A stretch of DNA of 64,000 nucleotides, taken from the NCBI RefSeq assembly GCF_000421185.1, contig NZ_ATWJ01000013.1, positions 62,001 through 126,000 of the forward strand, given 5' to 3'. Numbering within the stretch: position 1 is the stretch's first letter; each line of letters opens with the position of its first letter. Source of the DNA: Ornithinimicrobium pekingense DSM 21552. GTDB taxonomy: Bacteria; Actinomycetota; Actinomycetes; Actinomycetales; Dermatophilaceae. The position numbers and the translations under genes were made by a program. Positions 24,102 through 32,572 of this stretch are shown here, piece after piece. The notes under the pieces were generated by a model. The model had not been told where the DNA came from. It did no database searches and worked only from the letters and a program-made list of their open reading frames with translations.

Positions 24102-25757
24102 ATGCACCGCCAGGGCGCGCGTCTGGCCGCCGGGACCGTTCTGCTGCTGCTGGTCACCCTGGCCGCGGCGGACGACCTGCTGGGCATCGGCAGCCTCACC
24201 TCGGGCCCGGCCCTGGCCACCGTCCTCGCCTGGCTCGTGTGCGCCGCCGCCGTCGCGGTCGCGGTGCGGTGCGCCGGCAGCGGCGGGTCGACCGCGGCCT
24301 GGATGCTGCTGCTCCTCGCGGCGGCCGCCTGGGCTCCGGCCCTGAGCGGGCGCAGCTGGGTGCCGGCCGTCCTCGACGGTCCGCTCCTCGCGGCCGCCGC
24401 CCTCGTCCCGCTCCTGCTGGCGCTGCACGGCACGGCGTGGGCCGGGCGACCGGGGCCGCGCGCGCTCGTCGTGGTCGCCGGCCTCCCGGCGCTCGCGGCC
24501 GCCGTCACGGTCCTGGCCTACTCCCCCCTCGGCGACCCCCTGTGCACCACCGGCTGCGGCTCGGCCGGCGCGCCGTGGGCCGACCCCGCGCACGCCCGGG
24601 AGGTGACCGTCCTGGTCGCCCTCCTCACCGGCGCCTCGGCCGCGGCGGGCCTGGTCCTGGTCTGGCGACGGCGACGCCATACCCCCGGCTGGGTGGTGCG
24701 CGGCGTCGTGGCCGGCCTGCTGGTCGTGCCCGTCCTGGGGTGGCTGCGCGCGACCGCGTGGGGGCTGACCGCGGGGCCGCCCGACCGGCCGGTGTGGTCG
24801 CTGCTGCCGGTGGCGCTGGCGACCGCCGGGACCGGGGCCTACCTGTGGACCCTCGCCTCCGTGCGCCGCCGGCTGCGCGCGGTCGTCACCCGGCTCGGCG
24901 ACGTCACCGCGGACCCGTCGCTCGGGCAGGTGCACTTCGCCCTGCCCGAGGAGGGGCGGTGGATCGACCTGCACGGGTCGGCGGCGCAGGAGGGGCCCGA
25001 CCCCGGGCAGGCGCTGGTCGTCACCGACGACGCGGGCCGCCCCTGGGCCCGGCTGAGCATGCCCGGCGGGCAGCCGGTGGACGACCTGGCGTGCGACGCG
25101 TCGGTGTGGCTGCTGCTCGAGAACGCCCGGCAGACCGCGATGCTGCGCGCCGACCAGCGGGCCGTCGAGTCCTCGCGCCGGCAGGTGGTCGCCCGTTCTG
25201 ACGGGGAGCGCCGCCGCATCGAGCACGACCTGCACGACGGCGTGCAGCAGCGCCTGGTCTCGGCCAAGCTGCACCTGGCCATCGCCAGGTCCGCGGCGCC
25301 GGCGGAGGTCTCGGGCGACCTGCTGGAGGTCGACGACCGGCTGCAGCACGCGCTCACCTCCCTGCGCGACGTCTCCCACGGGCTCTTCCCGCGGTCGCTG
25401 GAGGCCGAGGGCCTGACCCCCGCCCTCCAGGAGCTGGCCGGCACGCGGCCGATGACCCTGCACCTGGCCGGTCCCGTCGACGACGTGCCGCTGCCCGTGC
25501 GCACCACCGTGTATGCCGTCGCCCACCGTCTCGTCGGCGAGGCCGTGGGCGAGGGCCATCCCGTGCCCGAGCTGACCGTCCGGCGCTCCGGGGGGACCGT
25601 CACGGTCGACGCCCGCCTGGCCGGCCTCGCCCGGACCGACGTCGCCGAGGCGCTGCTGGAGGTCGAGGACCGGGTGGGGGCGCTCGGCGGCCGGGTGCGG
25701 GCCGCCGCGAGCCACGGCGTCCTGCACGTGCGGGCGGAGCTGCCGTGCGGGTCGTGA
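24102..25757 (+). CDS. Histidine-kinase-like membrane protein with degenerate ATPase domain (kinase B)
   Basis: A 551-residue protein with about eight membrane helices (residues 5-265), then a HisKA_3 dimerisation helix with intact H-box DGERRRIEHDLHDGVQQRL. The expected HATPase_c boxes are lost: the N-box region reads HRLVGEAVGEGHPVP with no Asn, G1 reads DARLAGLART and G2 EALLEVEDRVGALGG. It probably cannot bind ATP but can accept a phosphoryl group. It overlaps its response regulator by 13 bases. The nearby kinase A has an intact ATPase and no His, so the two may work as one split kinase. Confidence 0.85.
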   Translation: MHRQGARLAAGTVLLLLVTLAAADDLLGIGSLTSGPALATVLAWLVCAAAVAVAVRCAGSGGSTAAWMLLLLAAAAWAPALSGRSWVPAVLDGPLLAAAALVPLLLALHGTAWAGRPGPRALVVVAGLPALAAAVTVLAYSPLGDPLCTTGCGSAGAPWADPAHAREVTVLVALLTGASAAAGLVLVWRRRRHTPGWVVRGVVAGLLVVPVLGWLRATAWGLTAGPPDRPVWSLLPVALATAGTGAYLWTLASVRRRLRAVVTRLGDVTADPSLGQVHFALPEEGRWIDLHGSAAQEGPDPGQALVVTDDAGRPWARLSMPGGQPVDDLACDASVWLLLENARQTAMLRADQRAVESSRRQVVARSDGERRRIEHDLHDGVQQRLVSAKLHLAIARSAAPAEVSGDLLEVDDRLQHALTSLRDVSHGLFPRSLEAEGLTPALQELAGTRPMTLHLAGPVDDVPLPVRTTVYAVAHRLVGEAVGEGHPVPELTVRRSGGTVTVDARLAGLARTDVAEALLEVEDRVGALGGRVRAAASHGVLHVRAELPCGS

Positions 25758-26392
25758 TCGCCGACGACGTCATGCTGGTCCGCTCCGGGATCGCCCGGCT
25801 GCTGGGCGACCACGGGGTCGACGTCGTCGGTGAGGCCGGTGACGCCGCGGAGCTTCTGCGGCTGGTCGCCGTCGAGCGGCCCGACGTGGCGGTCGTGGAC
25901 ATCCGCATGCCGCCGACCCACACCGACGAGGGCCTGGTCGCCGCCCAGCGGATCCGCCGCGACTACCCCGGGACGGCCGTCGTCGTGCTCAGCCAGTACG
26001 TCGAGCCGGTCTACGCCCAGCGGCTGCTGGCCGACCACCCCGGAGGTGTCGGTTACCTGCTCAAGGAGCGGGTCTCCGACGTGGCGGTGCTGGTCGACGC
26101 GCTGCACCGGGTGCACGAGCAGGAGAGCGTCATCGACCCCACGATCGTCGCCCAGGTCCTGCGCGGCCACCCCGCGGGCTCGCCCGTCGGCCGGCTCACC
26201 GAGCGCGAGCGCAGCGTCCTGGCGCTCATGGCCGAGGGCCGCTCCAACGGCGGGATCGCGCGGGAGCTGGTCCTCAGCGAGCGCACGGTCGAGGCGGCGA
26301 GCGCCAGCATCTTCCGCAAGCTGGGGCTCAGTGCCGCGCCCGACCTCAACCGCCGGGTGCTGGCCGTGCTCACGCTGCTGCGCGGCGGCTAG
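25745..26392 (+). CDS. LuxR-type response regulator
   Basis: A 215-residue regulator starting with GTG inside the end of kinase B. Receiver: IADD at residues 5-8, phospho-acceptor Asp in VAVVDIRMPP (about 53), Lys in GYLLKERV. LuxR-type HTH: LTERERSVLALMAEGRSNGGIARELVLSERTVEAASASIFRKLGL; the usual E-x-H in the recognition helix is changed to EAA. The stop shares its bases with the stop of the convergent solute-binding gene (CTAG, 26389-26392). Likely output of the kinase A/B pair. Confidence 0.9.
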   Translation: MRVVIADDVMLVRSGIARLLGDHGVDVVGEAGDAAELLRLVAVERPDVAVVDIRMPPTHTDEGLVAAQRIRRDYPGTAVVVLSQYVEPVYAQRLLADHPGGVGYLLKERVSDVAVLVDALHRVHEQESVIDPTIVAQVLRGHPAGSPVGRLTERERSVLALMAEGRSNGGIARELVLSERTVEAASASIFRKLGLSAAPDLNRRVLAVLTLLRGG

Positions 26393-27951
26393 CCGATCCG
26401 CCGCCAGGGCTTGACGACCAGGTAGAACGACGGGTCCTCCGAGACGAGGTCCGACAGTGTCAGCACGTCACCGTCGAGGGACCAGCGCACCCGGTGCGTG
26501 CTGGGCGGCAGGCAGCTCGTCGGACCCTGGTCCAGGTCGCGGTCGCAGTCGGTCAGCCGCGCCTCCTCTGCGGTGTCGTGGGTCAGGTATGCCGTGTCAC
26601 CGGTCCCGGTGACCCAGCCCACCTCCCGGGGGTTGGCGTCGTGGTCGGCCGGCAGCTCCCCGGCGTAGTCGCAGTCGGTGCCGGTGGAGGAGCGCAGCGG
26701 CGTGCAGTCGAGCTGGAAGGTCCCGTCGGCCAGCCTGAGGGTCCACACCCCGGTGGCGCCCTCGGCCGTCCGCGCCAGCCCGGAGGCCTCGACGTCGTCC
26801 GGGCCGATCTCGACGCGGTAGACCCCGTCCGGCAGCGCCGCCGGGGTGTCCGGCACGTCCAGCTCACCGGGCCCGACCCGGGTGACGAGGGGGACGTCGC
26901 GGCACTGCCGGGCGTCGAGGGCGTCGACCGGGTGCCCTGACCCGATGGCCCGCACCTCGGCGAGGACCGGGTCGTCCTGCAGGTCGTGGAGCACGGGGGC
27001 CACCGCCCGGTGCAGCTCGGCGAGCTCGGTCTCGGTGGCCAGGTGCACCTGGGCGCCCGACTCGCACAGCTCGCGGACCAGCGTGTCCTCGTCGTGCTCG
27101 CCCTCGACGCTGGCCCGCACGGCCCGGTCCGCCGCCTGCCGGACCCACCCCCGCTGCTCCTCGGTGAGGGCGTCCCAGGTCTGCTCCGAGAGGCTGAGCA
27201 CGAAGACCTTGGGCCACAGCACGACGTTGCCGGTGATGTGCCCGGCCTCCGTCGTCATCCCGTTGTGGTGGTACTGCGCCACGTCGAGCTCGACGCCGTC
27301 GAGGCGCCCGGCCCGGACCTCCTCGGGCCACTCGTAGGTCACGTGCACCGGCTCGCCGCCGAGCGCGCGCACCGTCGCGTCCTGCACCGGGGAGGCGTAG
27401 GAACGGAACCGCACGTCTCCCCAGTCCCCGACGCCGACCAGCGGGCGGTCGGCCGCCATCGGCCGGCGCAGCGGCCCCACCGCCAGCCCGAGCCCGACGA
27501 CGCCGGAGCCCTCGAGACGCTCGAGCAGGGTGCCGGCGGTGGCCGAGGTGACCAGCTCACCGACCGCGGCGTAGGAGGTGAGCGTCAGCGGGGCCTCCAC
27601 GACCTCCAGGCCCTCGATCCCCGCCGCGGCGAAGGCGCGCGTGGACGGCCACCCGCCGTCGACCCGCCCCTGGGCGATCGCCTCGACCAGGCGGGTCTCC
27701 GTGTCGGGCTCGGTCCCGCCGAAGGTCTCCAGGTCCACCTCGACCCGCAGGGCGCCCTCGGACACCTCGCCGAGGGCGTCGACGAACGCGGGCGGCCCGT
27801 ACGACATACCGTTGTTGTCCACCGCGTCGACCGAGGCGAGCGTGATCACCCGCACCGCGCTGCCCGCCTTGTCGGGCCCCGCCTCGGCCCGGCACCCGGC
27901 CAGGGCGAGCATCAGCGCGCAGGGGACGGCTACGACCGCGGCGAGTTTCAC
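26389..27951 (-). CDS. TRAP-type (DctP-like) solute-binding lipoprotein with an extra C-terminal domain
   Basis: A 520-residue extracytoplasmic lipoprotein: GTG start after AGGAGG, signal MKLAAVVAVPCALMLALAGC. Residues about 35-345 match DctP-type binding proteins (GRVDGGWPSTRAFAAAGIEGLEV, GDVRFRSYASPVQDATVRALGGEPV, DGVELDVAQYHHNGMTTEAGHITG). DctP normally ends near residue 330; here about 170 further residues (from about 365) form a beta-rich domain starting PDGVYRVEIGPDDVEA with a possible disulphide-forming Cys set. No DctQ/DctM membrane genes are in the window, so it may be a sensor or binding protein rather than a transport subunit. Confidence 0.8.
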   Translation of the reverse strand: MKLAAVVAVPCALMLALAGCRAEAGPDKAGSAVRVITLASVDAVDNNGMSYGPPAFVDALGEVSEGALRVEVDLETFGGTEPDTETRLVEAIAQGRVDGGWPSTRAFAAAGIEGLEVVEAPLTLTSYAAVGELVTSATAGTLLERLEGSGVVGLGLAVGPLRRPMAADRPLVGVGDWGDVRFRSYASPVQDATVRALGGEPVHVTYEWPEEVRAGRLDGVELDVAQYHHNGMTTEAGHITGNVVLWPKVFVLSLSEQTWDALTEEQRGWVRQAADRAVRASVEGEHDEDTLVRELCESGAQVHLATETELAELHRAVAPVLHDLQDDPVLAEVRAIGSGHPVDALDARQCRDVPLVTRVGPGELDVPDTPAALPDGVYRVEIGPDDVEASGLARTAEGATGVWTLRLADGTFQLDCTPLRSSTGTDCDYAGELPADHDANPREVGWVTGTGDTAYLTHDTAEEARLTDCDRDLDQGPTSCLPPSTHRVRWSLDGDVLTLSDLVSEDPSFYLVVKPWRRIG

Positions 27952-28047
27952 ATCCGGCTCCTCCTGCGTCCAGTGTGGCCCTGCCGGCCCGCCGCCGCCA
28001 CGCCTGGCCGCCGTGCCGGCCACCGGCGTCGGTGGCACGCTGGGCAG

Positions 28048-29673
28048 GTGGCGCGCGAGCGGCATACCCCGGAGGAGCCCCGGCCCGAGCAGCCGCTGGC
28101 GCGGTACCAGCGGATGCGCGACTTCTCGCGCACGCCCGAGCCCAGCGGCGCGGTCGCGGCCGGCGGCGGGGATGAGCGCGTCTTCGTCGTGCAGCGCCAC
28201 CGCGCGACGCGCCTGCACTACGACTTTCGGCTCGAGGTCGACGGCGTCCTCGCCAGCTGGGCAGTGCCGAAGGGCCCGACGCTCGACCCGGAGGTGCGGC
28301 GGCTGGCGATCCACGTCGAGGACCACCCGATGGAGTACCTCCACTTCGAGGGCGTCATCCCCTCCGGGGAGTACGGCGGCGGCGACGTCATCGTCTGGGA
28401 CACCGGCACGTGGGAGCCGCACTCCGACGAGGACCCGGCGACGGCGATCCGCGACGGCACGCTGCACGTGGTCCTGCACGGGGAGCGGCTGCGCGGCGTC
28501 TTCATGCTCGTGCGGACCGGCCGCGACGGGGGCGACAAGGAGCAGTGGCTGCTCTTCCACAAGCACGACGAGCACGCGGTCGAGGGCTGGGACGCCGAGG
28601 ACCACCCGACCTCGGTGCTCAGCGGCCGCACCAACGACGAGGTCAAGGCCGACCCCGACCGGGAGTGGCACAGCGACCTGCCCGCCGCCGAGGCGTCGGT
28701 CGCGCTCAAGGTAGAGCCGCCGGAGCCGGTGGGCGAAGACGAGCTGGCGGCCCTCGACGCGCTCGGGGGGTCGGGCAGCTGGGAGGTCTTCGGACGCTTG
28801 CTCAAGGTCACCAACCTCGACAAGGTCCTCTTCCCCGCGCGCGAGGGCGAGGAGCCGGTCACCAAGCGCGACCTGCTCCGGTATGCCGCGCAGGTCGCGC
28901 CGGTCTCGCTGCCGTACCTGGCGGGGAGGGCGCTCAACCTGCACCGCTACCCCGGCGGCGCCACCACGAAGGGCTTCTGGCACAAGGAGCTGCCCGGTCA
29001 CGCGCCGTCGTGGGTGCCCCGCTGGGACAACCCCGGCGCCGGCCCCGGGGAGACGAAGACCTACCTCGTCGTCGACGAGGCGGCGGCGCTGGTGTGGGCG
29101 GCCAACTTCGGCGCGCTGGAGTGGCACCCGTGGACGTCCCGCACGGACGCCCCGGACCTGCCGACCTACGTGATGTTCGACATCGACCCGGGCGAGCGGA
29201 CGGGCTGGGAGGAGACGCTCGTGCTCGCCCGGCTGCACCGGACCGCCTTCGAGCACATGGGGGTGCGCGCCTACCCGAAGGTGACGGGCCGGCGCGGCAT
29301 CCAGGTGTGGGTGCCGATCCGGCGCGGGCCGAGCTTCGCCGACACCCGGGCGTGGGCGGAGAAGGTCTCCCGCAGCATCGGCGCGGTCGTGCCCGAGCTG
29401 GTCAGCTGGACGTGGGAGGTCAAGGGGCGCAAGGGCCTGGCGCGGCTGGACTACACCCAGAACGCCGTCAACAAGACCCTCGTCGCGCCCTGGAGCCCCC
29501 GCCCGGCAGCGGGTGCGCCGGTGTCGGTGCCGATCGCGTGGGACGAGCTGGACGACCCTGACCTGCGGCCCGACCGGTGGACGGTCCGGACCGTGATCGA
29601 GCGGATCGCGGAGACCGGCGACCTCTTCGCCGGCGCGCTGCACCACGACCAGGTGCTGCCGCGGGTGCGGTGA
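28048..29673 (+). CDS. ligD: LigD-like protein: 3'-phosphoesterase plus polymerase domains, no ligase domain
   Basis: Non-homologous end-joining processing enzyme, 541 residues. Residues about 17-180: PE domain with YQRMRDFSRTPEP, FVVQRHRATRLHYDFRLE, VEDHPMEYLHFEG (metal-binding His and Asp conserved). Residues about 250-541: primase-like polymerase domain with TNLDKVLFP, GGATTKGFWHKELP, MFDIDPGE and ARLDYTQNAVNKT. The ATP-dependent ligase domain of full LigD is missing, so a separate ligase must seal the break. The GTG start is chosen because it leaves the full PE start; the ribosome site is weak. Ku is not in the window. Confidence 0.9.
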   Translation: MARERHTPEEPRPEQPLARYQRMRDFSRTPEPSGAVAAGGGDERVFVVQRHRATRLHYDFRLEVDGVLASWAVPKGPTLDPEVRRLAIHVEDHPMEYLHFEGVIPSGEYGGGDVIVWDTGTWEPHSDEDPATAIRDGTLHVVLHGERLRGVFMLVRTGRDGGDKEQWLLFHKHDEHAVEGWDAEDHPTSVLSGRTNDEVKADPDREWHSDLPAAEASVALKVEPPEPVGEDELAALDALGGSGSWEVFGRLLKVTNLDKVLFPAREGEEPVTKRDLLRYAAQVAPVSLPYLAGRALNLHRYPGGATTKGFWHKELPGHAPSWVPRWDNPGAGPGETKTYLVVDEAAALVWAANFGALEWHPWTSRTDAPDLPTYVMFDIDPGERTGWEETLVLARLHRTAFEHMGVRAYPKVTGRRGIQVWVPIRRGPSFADTRAWAEKVSRSIGAVVPELVSWTWEVKGRKGLARLDYTQNAVNKTLVAPWSPRPAAGAPVSVPIAWDELDDPDLRPDRWTVRTVIERIAETGDLFAGALHHDQVLPRVR

Positions 29674-29692
29674 GGGCCACGGACAACACTCA

Positions 29693-29752
29693 CCGACTGT
29701 CCCAGTTACGTCGTCAGACCGCGCTCGACGGCGACGAAACCGGGACACTCGG
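29693..29752. terminator. Imperfect 21-bp stem between convergent genes
   Basis: Arms 29693-29713 and 29732-29752 match at 18 of 21 positions, loop 18 bases. It lies between the ligD-like gene and the convergent zinc-binding protein. No U-run. Confidence 0.65.
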
Positions 29753-29763
29753 CGGGACCTGCC

Positions 29764-30006
29764 TCAGCCGACCCGGTCGTCGACCTTCACGTCACCGCCC
29801 TCGGCGTGCTTGGCGCAGTGGGCGCAGCAGTACCAGCGCTCCTGCACCTCCACGCCGTGGCCGATCACCTTGCACCCGCAGTGCTCGCACACCGGCGCCA
29901 GCAGGTGGATCGCGCACTCGAAGCTGTCGAAGGTGTGGGTGTTGCCGGCCGTGACGACCTCGAAGCTCTTGTCGTAGTCGTTGCCGCAGACCTCGCAGGT
30001 GGCCAT
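29764..30006 (-). CDS. Small cysteine-rich (zinc-ribbon/metallothionein-like) protein
   Basis: An 80-residue protein with CEVCGNDYDKSFEV at the N-terminus, CAIHLLAPVCEHCGCKVIGHG in the middle and WYCCAHCAKH at the end: nine Cys and several His arranged in C-x-x-C pairs, clearly metal-binding. Similar small proteins in actinobacteria are annotated as prokaryotic metallothionein or as hypothetical. GAGAGGA precedes the ATG. Alone on the minus strand, divergent from the GNAT gene. Confidence 0.8.
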   Translation of the reverse strand: MATCEVCGNDYDKSFEVVTAGNTHTFDSFECAIHLLAPVCEHCGCKVIGHGVEVQERWYCCAHCAKHAEGGDVKVDDRVG

Positions 30007-30139
30007 GGCTGCCGTCCTCTCCCGGTGGGGTTCGGGCCGGGCGTCGACCCGATGCCTCCGACCGTAGGGGCGCCCCGTCCCCCGTGCCACCGGGAATGCC
30101 GGTGCGGCACGGCATACCCGGTCGGTAGGGTGCGCGGCC

Positions 30140-30694
30140 ATGACCACCTCCCCGATCACGCTGACCCGCCTCGACCCGACGGGCGCCGACCGCGGCGCGC
30201 TGGTGGAGTTCATGACGGGCAGCGTCTTCCCCTTCCACATGGTCCCGCGGCCGACGCCCGCGCAGGTGGAGGGGTGGATCGGCGAGGGCGCCTACCGCGA
30301 CGAGGACAACGACTCCTTCTGGGTCGAGCACGCGGAGCTGGGGCGGGTCGGGTTCTTCCGCCTGGAGGACCTGACCGACGACGCGCCGGTGTTCGACCTG
30401 CGGCTGGGCGAGGGCTTCCGCGGCCGGGGGCTGGCGGCCGAGGTGCTGCGCGCGGCCACCGAGCTCGTCTTCACCACGATGCCGCAGGTCAACCGGTTCG
30501 AGGGGCAGACGCGGGAGGACAACCTGGCGATGCGGCGCACCTTCCTGCGGTGCGGCTTCCTCAAGGAGGCGCACTACCGCGAGGGCTGGCCGGTCGAGGG
30601 CGGTGAGCCGGTCGCGTCCGTGGCCTACGGGATCCTGCGCCGCGACTGGCAGAGCGGCACGGTCACGCCGTTCGTGTGGGAGGACCTGGCCTGA
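30140..30694 (+). CDS. GNAT-family N-acetyltransferase (RimJ/RimL-like)
   Basis: A 184-residue Acetyltransf_3-type protein. The acetyl-CoA pyrophosphate loop is GEGFRGRGLAAEVL (about residues 93-106), with VNRFEGQTREDNLAMRRTFLRCGFLKEAHYREGW as the C-terminal catalytic and substrate half. Length and order match RimJ/RimL relatives acting on protein N-termini or small amines. Substrate unknown. Single gene. Confidence 0.87.
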   Translation: MTTSPITLTRLDPTGADRGALVEFMTGSVFPFHMVPRPTPAQVEGWIGEGAYRDEDNDSFWVEHAELGRVGFFRLEDLTDDAPVFDLRLGEGFRGRGLAAEVLRAATELVFTTMPQVNRFEGQTREDNLAMRRTFLRCGFLKEAHYREGWPVEGGEPVASVAYGILRRDWQSGTVTPFVWEDLA

Positions 30695-30729
30695 GCCTCA
30701 CGCGTCACCGCGACATCGTCGTTCGGCGG

Positions 30730-30757
30730 TCGACATCGCCCAGCTGGGCGATGTCGA
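30730..30757. terminator. Perfect 28-bp palindrome without spacer
   Basis: TCGACATCGCCCAG (30730-30743) is followed at once by its exact reverse complement (30744-30757). It lies between the convergent GNAT and Lrp genes. As RNA it would form a tight 12-13 bp stem on either strand; no U-run. A shorter related word CGACATCG occurs 19 bases upstream. Confidence 0.75.
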
Positions 30758-30821
30758 GTGACTGAGGGCGAGCACGCCTTCGGGGTATGCCGTGGAGCCG
30801 GCGCGGTGCGTGCCGTGCCGG

Positions 30822-31316
30822 TCACGCCGTCTCCCACTCGTCGAAGATCAGCCAGGTCCGGGTGGCGCGGACGCCGGGGACGGCCTGGATCTGGCCGAGG
30901 ACGACGTCGCGCAGCTCGTGGTTGTCGTGGGCGCGCACCTGCACGAGGATGTCGAACTCGGCGCCCACCAGCGCCACCCGCTGGACGCCGGGGATCTCCG
31001 AGAGTCCCTGGGCGACCCGCCGCCAGCTGTCCTGCTCGATGCTCACGGACACGAAGGCCGACGTCGCCAGCCCCATCCGGTCGGGGTCGACCGTCACCGT
31101 GAAGCCGGTGATCACGCCGTCGCGCTGCAACCGCTCCAGCCGGGCGTAGGCGTTGGCGCGGGAGATGTGCGTCTGCTCGGCCAGCGCCCGCACCGAGAGG
31201 CGTCCGTCGGCCCGCAGCGCGTCCACCATCGCCAGGTCGGTCTCGTCGAGCTGCGCCACCCGTCTTCCCGGTGGTGCCACTCGTCGCTGGGGCGTGGACG
31301 TTGTGTCGTCGTTCAT
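30822..31316 (-). CDS. Lrp/AsnC-family transcriptional regulator (BkdR-like)
   Basis: A 164-residue regulator with N-terminal HTH (LDETDLAMVDALRADGRLSVRALAEQTHISRANAYARLERLQRDGVI) and C-terminal ligand-binding RAM domain (SVSIEQDSW, VQRVALVGAEFDILVQVRAHDN, VPGVRATRTWLIF). It is divergent from the branched-chain keto-acid dehydrogenase operon, the standard position of BkdR-type activators, which respond to branched-chain amino acids in characterised cases. Binding in the 101-base shared promoter is likely. Confidence 0.92.
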   Translation of the reverse strand: MNDDTTSTPQRRVAPPGRRVAQLDETDLAMVDALRADGRLSVRALAEQTHISRANAYARLERLQRDGVITGFTVTVDPDRMGLATSAFVSVSIEQDSWRRVAQGLSEIPGVQRVALVGAEFDILVQVRAHDNHELRDVVLGQIQAVPGVRATRTWLIFDEWETA

Positions 31317-31356
31317 CGCCTCATCGTGCCAGATGTCTTGACCTCACGGCTCAGTT

Positions 31357-31381
31357 TCACCCGTGTGTCCGGCCTGGGTGA
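31357..31381. promoter_or_regulatory. Candidate Lrp-type operator in the bkd promoter
   Basis: TCACCC (31357-31362) and GGGTGA (31376-31381) are exact inverted half-sites with 13 bases between, placed between the divergent Lrp gene and bkd E1 alpha. Spacing fits binding by a dimer to one face. Short arms, so only suggestive. Confidence 0.4.
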
Positions 31382-31417
31382 CGATAGGGACAACGAACGT
31401 CTGTGAGGATCTCAACG

Positions 31418-32572
31418 ATGAGCGACATCGCCCACCTGCTGCCGTGCGCGGAGCCGGTCCGCTTCCTGGCGCCCGACGGCACCCCCGCCGAGCCGACCGC
31501 CGAGACTGCGGCCACGATGGAGGCCCGCGGCTACGTCATACCCGACGACGAGGACCTGCTCGCGGTGTGGCGCGGCATGGTCGTCGGCCGCCGCTTCGAC
31601 GCGCAGGCCACCGCGCTGACCAAACAGGGCCGCCTCGCGGTCTACCCCAGCTCGCGCGGGCAGGACGCCTGCCAGGTCGCGCCGGTGCTCGGCCTCGGCG
31701 CAGACGACTGGATGTTCCCGACCTACCGCGACTCGATGGCCCTGGTCACCCGCGGCATCGACCCCGTCGAGGTGCTGACGCTGCTGCGCGGCGACTGGCA
31801 CTGCGGCTACGACCCCGTGTCGACCCGCACGGCCCCGCAGTGCACCCCGCTGGCGACCCAGGCCGTGCACGCGGCCGGCGCCGCCGACGGCCTGCGCCGC
31901 AAGGGTGTCGAGGGGGTCGCGCTGTGCCTCATCGGCGACGGCGCCACCTCCGAGGGCGACTTCCACGAGGGCCTCAACTTCGCGGCCGTCTTCAACGCCC
32001 CGGTCGTCTACCTCGTGCAGAACAACAAGTACGCCATCTCCGTCCCGCTGGCCAGGCAGACCAAGGCGCCCGCGCTGGCCTACAAGGGCGTCGGCTACGG
32101 CGTGCGCAGCGAGCAGGTCGACGGCAACGACCCCGCGGCCGTGCTCGCGGTGATGCGCGCCGCATACCGGCACGCCCGCGAGGGCAAGGGGCCCGTGCTG
32201 GTGGAGGCGCACACCTACCGCATGGAGGCGCACACCAACGCCGACGACGCGACCCGCTACCGCACGCCGGACGAGGTCGACGGGTGGACCGGGCAGGACC
32301 CGCTCGTGCGGCTGCAGGCCTACCTGGTCGGGCGCGGGGTGCTCGACGACGCGCGGATCGAGGAGGTCAGGGCCGAGGCCGAGGCCTTCGCCGCCGACCT
32401 GCGCACGCGGATGAACGCCGAGCCGCAGGTCGACCCGATGCACCTGTTCGACCACGTCTACGCCGAGCCGACGCCCCAGCTGCGCGAGCAGCGCGAGATG
32501 GTGCGCGCCGAGATCGCCGGGTCCGCGCACGCCGCGCACGGCCCGGCCGAGGAGAAGGAGGGGGCGCGATGA
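31418..32572 (+). CDS. bkdA: Branched-chain 2-oxoacid dehydrogenase E1 component, alpha subunit
   Basis: Thiamine-diphosphate-dependent decarboxylase subunit, 384 residues. TPP motif IGDGATSEGDFHEGLNFAAVFNAPVVYLVQNN (GDG to NN) near residue 180, the YPSSRGQDACQVAP and MFPTYRDS blocks, and the phosphorylation-loop-like region MEAHTNADDATRYR. Start ATG 31418 has GAGGAT eight bases upstream; an in-frame GTG at 31403 is less likely. Coupled by ATGA to the beta subunit. Acts on the keto acids of Val, Leu and Ile. Confidence 0.94.
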   Translation: MSDIAHLLPCAEPVRFLAPDGTPAEPTAETAATMEARGYVIPDDEDLLAVWRGMVVGRRFDAQATALTKQGRLAVYPSSRGQDACQVAPVLGLGADDWMFPTYRDSMALVTRGIDPVEVLTLLRGDWHCGYDPVSTRTAPQCTPLATQAVHAAGAADGLRRKGVEGVALCLIGDGATSEGDFHEGLNFAAVFNAPVVYLVQNNKYAISVPLARQTKAPALAYKGVGYGVRSEQVDGNDPAAVLAVMRAAYRHAREGKGPVLVEAHTYRMEAHTNADDATRYRTPDEVDGWTGQDPLVRLQAYLVGRGVLDDARIEEVRAEAEAFAADLRTRMNAEPQVDPMHLFDHVYAEPTPQLREQREMVRAEIAGSAHAAHGPAEEKEGAR

